DNA of 64,000 nucleotides from Okeania sp. KiyG1 (GCF_014132355.1 NZ_BLZO01000187.1:164416-228415), one strand, 5' to 3'. Positions 9,541 to 19,199 are shown, counted from the first letter of the stretch. Notes: generated by a model from the sequence alone, not told the origin. Program-made: numbers and translations.

Positions 9541-9842
9541 AGTCTCACGTCCGGTTTTGGAGAGCAGCGGTTCTCGTGAGGGAGTCGCTGACTTTAATCA
9601 TAAACGCTGCTGTAAATATTTTAGAAGTTGTTCAACCGAAAACCAAGGTGGAAACAGCAAAAACAAAAGTAGCAGAAACGTCTGTACAATTATCACTTTT
9701 TAATGAAGTCGCCGAAGGTCAAAGGTCGATTATTTTCGGACGAGGAGACATGGTAAATCATCCCCTAAAAAGGATGTTCGTGTCAGTGAGTCGTCAACCC
9801 GCCCTGAATCTTTCAAGCAGCGATTTGTCTGTTTGATTGATG

Positions 9843-9893
9843 GATGGGAATCCCGCGCTGTCTCGTAGAGCAGCGTCGGGAGGATGTCAATAT
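9843..9893 (+). mobile_element. IS200/IS605-type right-end hairpin
   Basis: GGGAATCCCGCGCTGTC followed by its complementary arm (GCAGCGTCGGGAGGATG) and TCAATATCC. It closes the tnpB fragment ending at 9839 and lies in the untranslated lead of cobU, so the element end now sits directly upstream of cobU. Confidence 0.6.
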
Positions 9894-9936
9894 CCTTTAT
9901 TTTTCAGTTTACACTGGATTATTTGTTTGCATTCCC

Positions 9937-10500
9937 ATGAATTCTCTTCAAGTCACTTCTAAGAAAATAATTTTGGTAACAGGTCCTGCTCGCTCTGGTA
10001 AAAGTGAGTGGGCTGAAAATTTAGCTATGGGTTCTCACAAACAAGTGATTTATATAGCTACCTCTCTAGTTGATGATAAGGATCTAGAGTGGCAAACTCG
10101 AATTGAACAACATCAAAACCGTCGCCCTCGTGATTGGACTACCTTAGAAATACCCGTGGAACTATCAGAAACTTTGACTACTTATGCACATGAAGACTGC
10201 TGTATTTTGGTAGATTCTTTAGGTACTTGGTTGGCTAATATTTTAGAACAAGATGAACAAGCTTGGAATGAAACTTTAGAAGTTTTAATTGAAGCTTTAT
10301 TGAAAGCTACTGGTGATGTTATTTTAGTGGGTGAAGAAACAGGTTGGGGAGTAGTTCCTTCATTTCCTATCGGACGGCTATTTCGCGATCGCCTTGGTCA
10401 TCTGATTCGTCGAGTTGGAGTAATTTCTCAGTCTGTTTATCTAGTTACAGGAGGTCATGTTTTGAATCTTAGTGCTTTAGGCACACCTCTGAACATTTAA
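9937..10500 (+). CDS. cobU: Adenosylcobinamide kinase / adenosylcobinamide-phosphate guanylyltransferase
   Basis: A 187-residue bifunctional enzyme of cobalamin nucleotide-loop assembly: it phosphorylates adenosylcobinamide, then transfers GMP to it. The P-loop GPARSGKS (residues 16-23), YIATSLVDD, HQNRRPRDWTTLE (the histidine that takes the GMP), DSLGTWLAN and VGEETGWGVVP with the late FRDRLG motif are all present. I chose the ATG at 9937: an open frame continues upstream to 9844, but that part is the IS end hairpin. Length agrees with the ~180-residue family. It is followed after 172 bp by a conserved gene on the same strand. No cobalamin riboswitch was recognised upstream. Confidence 0.93.
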   Translation: MNSLQVTSKKIILVTGPARSGKSEWAENLAMGSHKQVIYIATSLVDDKDLEWQTRIEQHQNRRPRDWTTLEIPVELSETLTTYAHEDCCILVDSLGTWLANILEQDEQAWNETLEVLIEALLKATGDVILVGEETGWGVVPSFPIGRLFRDRLGHLIRRVGVISQSVYLVTGGHVLNLSALGTPLNI

Positions 10501-10672
10501 TTCTTAATTTATTCTAAAGGAATAAAATATTAGACTCACTGCCCCATTTTAATGATGGAAAAGTTAGAATGTAAGTAAGCATTAGGAAATGCTTACAGAA
10601 TTAAGGTAGATGAACGAGGCTATTTATTAGCTTTGAAGTTCTATTAAACGGAAAATATCGGAGCTAAAAGTT

Positions 10673-11122
10673 ATGGCATCCCACGATCGAGTCAAACAAT
10701 ATATTGCCTATTGGTTTCAGTTAGGCAAGAAAGTATTAATCAGGAATGGCAAAGCAGCTATAAAACCTCAAGTTGTACTTTTAGGCGCTCGCTACAGTCA
10801 AGATTTTGAATCATGCTGGCAACAAATTTTATCTTCTGAATCGGGAGATTGTTTTTTAGAGGGGACACATCAAACAATTACAGAATTATTATCTCCAGAG
10901 TGGGAGATTAGTGATTGTGCCCGTTGTTCGATGCCTATCCCATCTCGTGTCAAAGGAATGCCCCCAGATACTTGTCCATGTTTCGATTTACCTCACTGGC
11001 CTGATAATGAAAAGCCATTGCCGCGATCGCCCATCAATAATAAATCATATTTATTAGGTATTTGTGAGCGGTTATTCAATAAAGAGGACAATATTACTGC
11101 CGATACTGACTTTTCTAAATAG
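10673..11122 (+). CDS. Conserved cyanobacterial hypothetical protein with Cys cluster
   Basis: 149 residues starting MASHDRVKQYIAYWFQLGK. The middle has a cysteine-rich segment, DCARCSMPIP and GMPPDTCPCFDLPHWPDN, that could bind a metal, followed by LPRSPI. I recognise the pattern from uncharacterised cyanobacterial proteins but know no function. It follows cobU on the same strand after 172 bp. Its TAG stop overlaps the first bases of a MITE (TAGACATCTCC), which may have supplied or truncated the C-terminus. Confidence 0.75.
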   Translation: MASHDRVKQYIAYWFQLGKKVLIRNGKAAIKPQVVLLGARYSQDFESCWQQILSSESGDCFLEGTHQTITELLSPEWEISDCARCSMPIPSRVKGMPPDTCPCFDLPHWPDNEKPLPRSPINNKSYLLGICERLFNKEDNITADTDFSK

Positions 11123-11276
11123 ACATCTCCAGAAAATAAACTTGCCCTTTATTGGTTATAAACTAGAGTGTAATAACTTAAAAATCATTTTTCGTGTTTT
11201 TTTCCTAAAAATATCTTCCCTGTTCCCTATTCCCTACTTTTACAAAAAGTCTATATCTTTTTCACATCTATGTCTA
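11120..11276. repeat. MITE C, degenerate copy
   Basis: Begins TAGACATCTCCAG and ends with a weak inverted match (CTATGTCTA). It lies head to tail with a better copy at 11278. It includes the ttccctattccctac motif typical of the family. Confidence 0.5.
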
Positions 11277-11277
11277 A

Positions 11278-11373
11278 TAGACATCTCCAATAATAAAAAT
11301 CAAATCAATTATTATCCATAAATTATCAATTATTTCTCCCTACTCCCTACTCCCTTTTTTCTGGAGATGTCTA
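11278..11373. repeat. MITE C, well preserved copy (96 bp)
   Basis: Left end TAGACATCTCCA, right end TGGAGATGTCTA: perfect 12 bp inverted repeats. The interior carries aaaatcaa, aaattatcaattatttctcc and ctccctactccc. Related copies: 49306-49433, 59486-59583, partial 34078 and 48268. Confidence 0.8.
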
Positions 11374-11591
11374 ATAAAAGGAGTTTATACCATGCATGAA
11401 AAAAGAATGTGTTCAAATAATTAAGTACAGTAAAGGCTTTCTGGCCATTTGCTAACCTAGAGCTTCCGCAGTCCGCCCCTACTTTACCTAATAATTAATA
11501 ATTATTAATTAAATAATTCAGCTTTCTAAAAGTTTTATGGCGGGCTAAATTTTATCTTGAGAAAATCTCAAAATTCAAAATCAAAGTATAC

Positions 11592-14448
11592 TTAATTTTG
11601 AGAATCTACTATTAGTTCAGAATCATTATTTGTTTCACCTTGCTCATTAATTAATAATGCTACAGGGAAATGAGTCAATACATCTCTAATCCATAAAGTA
11701 TCTTCTCGTTCTCCTTTTAGTTGTTGTTGAGTAATTGCATTTTTCCACACCAAAGAAGAACCTGAAGGTAAACATATTCTAGTCTCACGCCATACTTGTT
11801 CGCCTAAAGGATTTTCTCCTTCATTAACTAATTTAGTTAATAATCTGGGAGCTATAATAATCGCCGTACTATCTCCCCATTTTCTAGAAAAAGCAACTAT
11901 ATGATCTTTCAAACTACCCATAACAATTAACTTTTGGTAATTTCCTCGTTGAAATAAATCCAAATAATCTCGGCGTGCCTGTAAAGCTTGGTAAATTAAA
12001 AACATTTTAATTTTACCAGTCTCTGGAGTTTGCAAAATTTCCTCAATAAATCCTAAAATATCTGACTCTATTTTTGTCTTAATTTCCTTCAGAAACTCTG
12101 CTCTTTTTTCAAAATCAACAGGACGACGGTTATCAGGGTCAACCAGACTCAAATCCCACAATTCTGTACCTTGATAAATATCAGGAACTCCAGGAGAAGT
12201 AAGTTTCAGAACAGTCTGAGATAAAGAATTAAAAACACCGTAATATTGAACCTTATGTTGTAGAGGTCGGAAAGCTGGTAAAAATTCATTATCTTCTGAT
12301 TTATTAAGTAGATGTTCTACAAACTTAATAAGTGAACTTTCGTAATCATCATCCGGTCTTAACCAACCTGTATTAACTTTTGCTTCTCGAATTGCTTTAA
12401 TAATATACTCTTTAATCCTTTCGACAAAAGTTGGATATTCACTTTCATCAACAGGAAAAGCACCTAACAAAGTCTGATATAAAAAGTATTCATCATTAGG
12501 TGCAGGAACATCTAAACCCCCTACACAATCTTTTTGAGGAGCATTAATTTCCTGCCATTTTTGTAGATAACTTTCCCATTCTTCAGGAATTTCTGATAGT
12601 ACATTAATTCGCGTTCTGACATCTTCCCCACGTTTTGTATCATGAGTAGAACTTCCACTCATAGTATGAGGCCAATACGCAATACGATGTTGATTAAATC
12701 CATGAAAATCTTCAACTGAAACTCCAAATTTACTAGGAGTTGAACCAACTTCATTGAGAGAAATAAGTCGATTATAAATATATAAAACAGTATCTTCTAC
12801 ACCCTTTGCCATTAAGGGTCCAGTAAATTGTTGTAACCGCATCACAAAGTGTAGCCATTTATCTTTATCTTCCTGGTTTAAATGCTCATCAAATTCTAAC
12901 AAAAAACTTTTCAATAAAACTCAATTCATTTAAAAGTTCATTGATAAAGAAAGGAATTTTCTCTTTCGTTTTAGCAATTACTCTCTGAATACATTCTCGA
13001 TCTGCCTTACTAACTCCTTCTTTACTAACATAAGTCCGATACACCGGAAACACCGACATAACTTCTACTAAAGCAGCTTTCAAGCCAAAAATAGTAAAAT
13101 CGCTGGCATATCGATATTTACTAGAAATATCTTTAAGTAAGTGAGCTAAATTATCAATATCTCCGGCTAAATGTTTATTAATAATCAGCCTTTGATTTTC
13201 ATCAGCTAACTGCCCATAGTTAGAAGTACCTTTAATAAACCGAGAATAAATCCGATCGAATTCTTCCTCATTAAAATGGTCACAAAAAAGACCATTAACA
13301 TAGTTTAAAAAATCGTAACCTGTAGTTCCTTGAACTGGCCAATTAACAGGTAAATCTTCGCTGGGTTCAAGAATTTTTTCGACAACTATATAGGGAGCAT
13401 TTGCTTTTTCTCTTATTCTGTTTAAATACTGAGCAGGAGAGTACAGTCCATCAATATGATCGATTCTCAAACCTGTAAATTTTTTCTGTTTTAACATTTC
13501 TAAAATTAGAGCATGAGTAGTATTAAATACTTGCTCGTCTTCTACTCTGACCGAAATTAAATCATTTACTGTAAAAAATCGTCGGTAGTTTAATTCTTCA
13601 TTACCCACTTTCCAGAAAGATAAGCGAAAGTATTGCTCGGATAATAATTTATCTAATAGGTCAAAACTTTCTGGCTTTCCCGGAACCCCGTTAAAAGTCT
13701 TTATATTTTCTTCAATGAATTCTTTAATATGTGGATTTTCATTCCATAATTCCCACAACATTCCTTTGATGAAGCTAATTTGATCATACCTTTCTCTACC
13801 CTCAGATCCAGAAGGGATATATTTTAAACTATAGAGAACTCCTTGTAACTTAACAAAATCCTGATTTTTTCTGCCTAATTTATTTCTTAATTTGCCGATA
13901 TTGTAGGTTAAAACTTGAGTATAAGAATCAATTCTAATGGGAAATTGATGGTCATAATAGTTAACAGTTAATCCATTTTGACCATAATTAAGTTTTAACT
14001 CTCCACTTTCCAAACAATCTCCATAAAATTTACCTAAAAAAGGTGCTAAAACTCTACCTTTGATACCTTCATAAGGATGATTCCAGTCAATATCAAAATA
14101 GTCACGATATTGAGATTCAGGACCATTTTCTAAGACATCTACTAGAATATGATTTTGGCTGCCAAATGCCATGTGATTAGGCACAATATCTTGTAGCCAT
14201 CCCATTTCATTACTTTTGATTTCTGCTGCTAATGCAGTAAATTTTTCTTGGCCTCCTAATTCAGGATTAAGTATATTAGGATTGACTACATCATATCCAT
14301 GTTCGCTACCTGTTTTTGCTTTAAATATAGGAGAAGCATAAATATCAGAAATTCCTAGTTCAGCTAAATATTGAACTATAACTTTAGCTGATTCAAAGCC
14401 AAAATTAGGAGTGAATTGAATTCTATAAGTTGTAATGGGAATTCGCAT
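11592..14448 (-). CDS. treY: Malto-oligosyltrehalose synthase, one frameshift
   Basis: GH13 enzyme that isomerises the reducing-end glucose of maltodextrin to an alpha,alpha-1,1 (trehalosyl) linkage. The 5' piece (12889-14448) has DIVPNHMAFG (residues 87-96), GLRIDHIDGLY (nucleophile Asp330) and VVEKILEP (acid Glu357). The 3' piece (11592-12914) has STHDTKRGEDVRTR (transition-state Asp) and GVPDIYQGTELWD. The two frames meet at a homopolymer, six A on the plus strand at 12901-12906; removing one base gives one ~950-residue protein, the normal TreY size. It may be a sequencing error or a real inactivation. TreZ is encoded upstream on the same strand, 545 bp away. Confidence 0.9.
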
Positions 14449-14993
14449 AATTAAATAGAGATAATTAAGTGGTGATTAATTGACTGTTATAGCAGAAGGA
14501 AGAAGGAAGAAGGAAGAAGGAAGAAGGAAAAATATTGTGTTATCTTAGTTTTAAGATCTTGATCTATCTGCACCCTTTCCTTCGACTGCTATAACAGTTC
14601 ATATATTTTACCTTTTAACAAATTTTTTTGAGTTCTCAAGCTAGAAGTTTGAGTACTTTTAGATAGGTTCGTTTTATCCTAAATAAAATTATATAGCGTT
14701 TCCCAAAGTCATGAGGTACAGTTATCTTTCTGTCTTTTTATTCCCTGTTCCCTAAAGCCTACAATTTTGTACCTCACGAGTATGGGAATTGCTATAAACC
14801 GATTGATATTAGCTTGAATTTAACAATACAAAACTATGGTTATATTCATTAATTTTTACCACAAATTCATCAACTCACTTCCATTCCAAGAGGAGAGTTG
14901 TCAAAGATAGGTTATATAACTTTAAGTCCCTATAATATCATAACCTTCAATAACTGATTAGATTAGGGTCTTTCTGCCAAACATTAAATTAGA
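14449..14993. other. Non-coding gap between treY and treZ
   Basis: Holds a run of the 7-mer gaagaag/gaaggaa (about 14490-14530), MITE B at 14692-14796 and AT-rich DNA. No gene seen. Confidence 0.6.
14692..14796. repeat. MITE B copy 1 (105 bp)
   Basis: TATAGCGTTTCCCAAAGTC at the left pairs with the inverted right end TATAGCAATTCCCATACTC, and both continue into TGAGGTACA. The centre is ttattccctgttccct. A second copy is at 33721-33841. Confidence 0.75.
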
Positions 14994-16817
14994 CTATCCC
15001 TCATAGAGAGCAAAGCTTAAAGGATTAATTGTCAAAGTTTGTCCAGATAATAATTTTTCAGGTAAAACAGCATTTTCTCCCATCCATTCTCGATCTGAGG
15101 AATTAATTAGCTTTTGCCAATTTCCTGTAGGTAGTTGAGGTTCAAATGTCACAGAATGCTTTTCAAAATTCATCAGACTCAATACACTACTTTTTTCTCC
15201 CCACCTGTGAAGCAATAGGACATTTTTATCGGCCAAACTTTGTACTTCTATTTGAGTGGTGTCAAGTTTAGCTAATACTGGAATTTTTTTCCGTAGTTCA
15301 ATTAACCGTTGATAAAAAGAACGTAAAATTCCATATTTACCTTCCCTAGATTTTTCCCAATTTAATTTAGAGTCCATAAATACTTTTTCACCTTGAGGAT
15401 CGGGTACTTCTCCTGACCAATTGAAAGACTTAAATTCTTCTGCCCTACCTTTTCTCACTGCTTCAACTAAGTTAGGATCTCCATGACTAACAAAATACAA
15501 AAAAGGATTTTCTTCTCCATACTCTTCTCCCATAAATAACATTGGTACAAATGGAGAAATTAAAACTGCTCCTGCTGCTAATTTTAATCCTTCAAAATTT
15601 ACTAAAGCTGATAATCTTTCTCCAATTAACCTATTACCTATTTGGTCGTGGTTTTGAATACAGACTACAAATTTTTCTCCTGCAAAACCTAGAGTTGAAT
15701 TACCATGATTTCTCTGACGGTGAGGTGAATATTCTCCAGTATAAACATATCCTTCTTTGTAAGACTTTTTCAGAGATTCTATACTCTTAAAATCAGAATA
15801 ATATCCAGAACTTTCTCCTGTTAAAAGACTATGTAAAGAGTGATGAAAATCATCACACCATTGAGCATCGTGACCAAACCCTCCATTTTCTTTTGAACGT
15901 AAAACTCGCACATCATTTAAGTCACTTTCCGCAATTAAATAACGTTTCCAACTACCATTTTTACTAAACTCTTCTACTCGGTCAGCTAACTGTTGTAAAA
16001 AAGGTTCGGCACTCATGTCATAAATGGCATGAACAGCATCTAAACGTAAACCATCAATATGATATTTATCTAACCAATACAAAGTATTTTCAATAAAAAA
16101 ATTACGGACTTCATTACTATATGCGTCGTCAAAATTAACAGCATTACCCCAAGGAGTATGATATTTATCCGTAAAATAAGGACCATAATCCCAGAGATAA
16201 TTTCCTTCTGGACCAAAATGATTATAAACAACGTCCAAAATTACAGAAATGCCTACTTGATGACAAGCATTGACAAGTTGCTTGAGACCATCCGGTCCAC
16301 CATAAGAATCTTGGACACCATAAAGATAAACTCCATCGTAGCCCCAGTTGCGATCGCCTGGAAATTGAGCTACGGGCATTATTTCTATAACGTTTATCCC
16401 TAAATCTTTTAATTCTGGCAACCTCGGAATAATTGCTGCAAAAGTTCCTTCGGGAGAAAAAGTACCGACATGAAGTTCATAGATAATCATTTCTGCCAAA
16501 GGGATACCTTGCCAAGAAGTATCATTCCAGGTAAATTTTTGATGGTCTACTATTTTTGAGGGACCATGTACTCCTTGAGGTTGCCAGTTAGAGGCGGGGT
16601 CTGGTCGGTCAGTTTCTCCGTCTAGTTGGTAAAAGTATAGAGTTTCCGGTTCAATGTCTTTTGCTTCTCCTTGCCAATATCCCCATTCATCTTTTTGCAG
16701 ACCTATTAACTTTTCTTGAGGATGTACAATATGTACAGCTAACTTTTCTCGTAGAGGTGCCCAAACATTAAATTGGCATTGTTTTTTTTCTGCTGAATAA
16801 TGGCTACCAACTCTCAT
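14994..16817 (-). CDS. treZ: Malto-oligosyltrehalose trehalohydrolase
   Basis: 607 residues, normal for the family. It releases free trehalose from the maltooligosyl-trehalose made by TreY. An N-terminal beta domain (1-100, NVWAPLREKLAVHIV) precedes the GH13 barrel: YELHVGTFSPEGTF (114-127), DVVYNHFGPEGNY (195-207), DGLRLDAVHA with nucleophile Asp260, IAESDLND with acid Glu297, and QNHDQIGNR for the third carboxylate. The start at 16817 is the ATG giving MRVGSHYSAE. Residues ~34-69 are also present as a duplicated DNA fragment upstream (16928-17034). Probably works with the frameshifted treY and with GlgX. Confidence 0.95.
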   Translation of the reverse strand: MRVGSHYSAEKKQCQFNVWAPLREKLAVHIVHPQEKLIGLQKDEWGYWQGEAKDIEPETLYFYQLDGETDRPDPASNWQPQGVHGPSKIVDHQKFTWNDTSWQGIPLAEMIIYELHVGTFSPEGTFAAIIPRLPELKDLGINVIEIMPVAQFPGDRNWGYDGVYLYGVQDSYGGPDGLKQLVNACHQVGISVILDVVYNHFGPEGNYLWDYGPYFTDKYHTPWGNAVNFDDAYSNEVRNFFIENTLYWLDKYHIDGLRLDAVHAIYDMSAEPFLQQLADRVEEFSKNGSWKRYLIAESDLNDVRVLRSKENGGFGHDAQWCDDFHHSLHSLLTGESSGYYSDFKSIESLKKSYKEGYVYTGEYSPHRQRNHGNSTLGFAGEKFVVCIQNHDQIGNRLIGERLSALVNFEGLKLAAGAVLISPFVPMLFMGEEYGEENPFLYFVSHGDPNLVEAVRKGRAEEFKSFNWSGEVPDPQGEKVFMDSKLNWEKSREGKYGILRSFYQRLIELRKKIPVLAKLDTTQIEVQSLADKNVLLLHRWGEKSSVLSLMNFEKHSVTFEPQLPTGNWQKLINSSDREWMGENAVLPEKLLSGQTLTINPLSFALYEG

Positions 16818-16927
16818 AAATTGAAATTTCCTTAGACGGTTAAGTTTTGGATCAAATATTATTTGAGAATATATATTTTTTATGATTATTCAAACAATTA
16901 TAATTGAAATTGATGAAATTGGGTTTT

Positions 16928-17034
16928 CAGTTTCTCCGTCTAATTGATAAAAGTATAGAGTTTCCGGGTCAATGTCTTTTGCTTCTCCTTGCCAATATCC
17001 CCATTCATCTTTTTGCAGACCTATTAATTTTTCG
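16928..17034 (-). repeat. Duplicated fragment of treZ (~107 bp)
   Basis: Nearly identical to 16610-16716 inside treZ (about five mismatches, e.g. tagttgg/taattga). It stops abruptly at the border of the tnpB element (gtgaagttctctcccc), so the duplication and the insertion are probably connected. Confidence 0.85.
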
Positions 17035-17043
17035 TGAAGTTCT

Positions 17044-17073
17044 CTCCCCTTAAATCGGAGATTATAACGGGAG
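17044..17073 (-). mobile_element. tnpB element right-end hairpin
   Basis: CTCCCCTTAAATC...GATTATAACGGGAG: arms CTCCC/GGGAG with a partly paired interior. It follows the tnpB stop by a few bases. Equivalent ends lie at 43174 and 44673. Confidence 0.6.
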
Positions 17074-17076
17074 CTT

Positions 17077-18357
17077 CTAGAACAAAGATAATTGAACCCC
17101 AGTTTCAGAAGTTTCTTGTCTCACAGGCTGACCAACGTCTAAGCCTCCACAAGCAGACAAGATGATACCCACCTCGTTTAATGCTTTATTTAATATGTTA
17201 ATTGCAGCGTTCTCGTCTCTATCTAAAACCGTTTTACACTTAGGACAAGAATGAGTTCTGACTGATAAAGTTTTAGGTACTTTTTGACCACAATTACTAC
17301 AATGCATGTGATGTATTGTGAGGGTGTACGGGCGAATGGCCATTCGCCCCTACTTACATGAACACCGCGTTTTACCGCTACTGCATTCAATTTTTCAATA
17401 AAAGCTCCCCAGGCTACATCGTAAATTGATTTTGAGAGTTTAGTATTTTTAGCTAAACCTTTTATATTAAGGTCTTCTACAGCAATTAAATCATACTCTT
17501 TAACTAATTTATGAGCAGTTTTATAGTGGAAATCTTCTCTTTGCCTGGCAATATGTTGATGTAGTCTAGCTATTCTATTTTGTGCCTTTTTCCAGTTGTT
17601 AGAACCAATTTCTTTTCTAGCTGCTTTACTTTGTTTTCTAGCTAAATTAGATTGTGCTTTTCTATAGAAATTTGGAACAGAAACAGTCTCACCAGTATTA
17701 GTAGTTAAAAACTCTTTTAAACCTACATCAATACCTACAGAATTTTTGATATTATCTGTAGGAATTAAACTAGGAACTGACTTATCTTCCAAACTAAAAC
17801 TAATATAATAGCCGTCAGCTTTTTTAGTTATAGTTGCTGTTTTGATAACAAACCTATCTGGAATTGGTCTATGAACTATGACTCGAATCGCACCAAACCT
17901 CCTAGTAATTATTTGTTTTCCATCAAATTTAATTACTGCTTTGGGATGATTGACTCTACTGAAACAAAATGACCTTAACTTTCCTGATTTTTTAAATCTT
18001 GGTCGTCCTCCACGTTTACCAGTTTTATCAGGTATTAGCCAACGCTTCCAGGCTTTATCTAACCTTTGTAAGTTAATTTGTTGAACTTCGTATGGAGATT
18101 TCTTTATAGTCAGGAAATAGCTTTTTTGTCTGTTTAAGTGCTGATTGCTGAAAATAATAATCTGGCAACTCTTGAATCTCGCCAATAGGACATGAAATTA
18201 ATGAACAACGGTCAACTTGACATCTAGTTCTATTTAACCAATCTAGTCTTTGACCTAAAGCATAATTCCAATGCCGTCGTAATAGTTCCAGCCAATAATC
18301 AATTTTGACTGACTGTTTTGGGGTTAGCTTGATTTTATAGCAATGAGTAATTATCAT
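17077..18357 (-). pseudogene. tnpB: tnpB (IS605 OrfB/IS1341-like), copy 1, two frameshifts
   Basis: RNA-guided nuclease of IS200/IS605 elements, in three frames. 18357-18073: MIITHCYKIKLTPKQSVKID to LFPDYKEIS. 18185-17223: VQQINLQRLDKAW, GIDVGLKEFLTTNTGE (RuvC Asp), IAVEDLNIKGLAKN (Glu). 17343-17077: CSNCGQKVPKTL, CPKCKTVLDRDENAAINI (zinc ribbon and last Asp), ending VQLSLF. The first break is an extra base in GAAATCTCCATACG. The second is a 19 bp palindromic insert (GGCGAATGGCCATTCGCCC) before the zinc ribbon. Both lesions are also in copy 2 at 43278. All catalytic residues are still encoded, but a normal product is impossible. Confidence 0.88.
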
Positions 18358-18483
18358 AATTTTTATTATACACTTTACTGCTATTGTTAATTTCTTAACC
18401 CCTTAAACCTAATTACTTTAAAAAAAAATTCTAAATTCCACTTCTTGTATTAGTTACATTATTAAAACCCCAACGTTATAGTT

Positions 18484-19026
18484 ATGGATATCTCATATGT
18501 CAGTACAACGGAAGGAGCCTTTCTCCTAAATATTTCTACAGGTAGATTACGATTTCTACTTAACAGTGGCCGAGTTATCGGTGCGAAAAAAGTCAAAAGA
18601 CTTTGGCAGATTCCCCTAAATCAGAGGGGAATGCCAGAAATTACGCCTGGTCGTCGTGGTCCAGAACCAACTTGGAACAAAAATCAACGCACAGCCAATA
18701 CTTTTATTCATGTTTTGCGAAAGACCATAGACTATAACCGAGACCATGGAACTTCTCACACAGCAGTCGCCGTCAAAGTAGGAAGTAAAAAAGATTATTG
18801 CCACGCGGTAAAAATTCATGGGCCTTGTCAAATAGTCTATCAACCCCATCAACCTAATAATAGTCAAGCCGGAGGTGCCCGTCTATGGATTGAAGTAGAA
18901 CCGGGAAATATAGTAGAGCGAGTATATTTTAGTAATGGAGATTATGGTCCGCCTCCGGAAGTGCTTCAGCAGCGGGCAAAACAAAAAAGTCGAAAGGCTA
19001 AACGCTGTGTATCTGCAACGTTATAG
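18484..19026 (+). CDS. HTH/excisionase-like conserved protein
   Basis: 180 residues. Residues 1-55 (SYVSTTEGAFLLNISTGRLRFLLNSGRVIGAKKVKRLWQIP, read in two parts) have the layout of a MerR/excisionase-like winged helix: a helix-turn-helix followed by a basic wing and a tryptophan. The remainder (KTIDYNRDHGTSHTAVAVKVG, YCHAVKIHGPCQIVYQPHQP) is of unknown function, and the C-terminus is basic. It diverges from tnpB copy 1 across 126 bp. I suspect DNA binding; no partner or phage context is visible. Confidence 0.6.
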   Translation: MDISYVSTTEGAFLLNISTGRLRFLLNSGRVIGAKKVKRLWQIPLNQRGMPEITPGRRGPEPTWNKNQRTANTFIHVLRKTIDYNRDHGTSHTAVAVKVGSKKDYCHAVKIHGPCQIVYQPHQPNNSQAGGARLWIEVEPGNIVERVYFSNGDYGPPPEVLQQRAKQKSRKAKRCVSATL

Positions 19027-19199
19027 TTTTTGACTACTATATATAGTGTTTTTAGGTGAATTTTGGGAAAGGTGTGGCGATCGCTCCTCCTTAAGTAGAA
19101 ATCCTCTTGAGGAAAGATAAGAGGATTAAAGCGGTTTTCATTTTGGTAGAAACAGTAGGAGCGAATGGCTATTCGCCTCTGTAGAATAGTGTCTAACAA

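Larger units (their letters stand above)
7952..9598 (+). mobile_element. Group II intron (chimeric or nested, internally deleted)
   Basis: The 5' end GTGCGATTCG matches the GUGYG start of group II introns and the 3' end is GACTTTAAT. The interval holds structured RNA domains (~7952-8390), a truncated reverse-transcriptase/maturase frame (8400-9465) and two domain V/VI-like 3' ends in series: one at 9466-9540 ending CCCGAC, and a partial one from 9541 (AGTCTCACGTCCGGTTTTGG) to 9598. The second matches the 3' end of the intron at 38081. The arrangement suggests one intron inserted in another, followed by a deletion. The N-terminal half of the RT is gone, so it cannot be autonomous. Confidence 0.75.
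7897..9839 (+). pseudogene. tnpB: tnpB C-terminal fragment split by a group II intron
   Basis: Before the intron, the plus strand reads VREWTCLNCGTFHDR (7905-7951), the zinc-ribbon of TnpB. After the intron, from 9599, it reads INAAVNILEVVQPKTKV and ends TSVQLSLFNE plus a longer tail to the stop at 9837-9839. Joining position 7951 to 9599 restores HDRDINAAVNIL in frame, which fixes both intron ends. The N-terminal RuvC domains are missing upstream, where the glycosyltransferase promoter begins, so this is a truncated, inactive tnpB. Confidence 0.8.
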
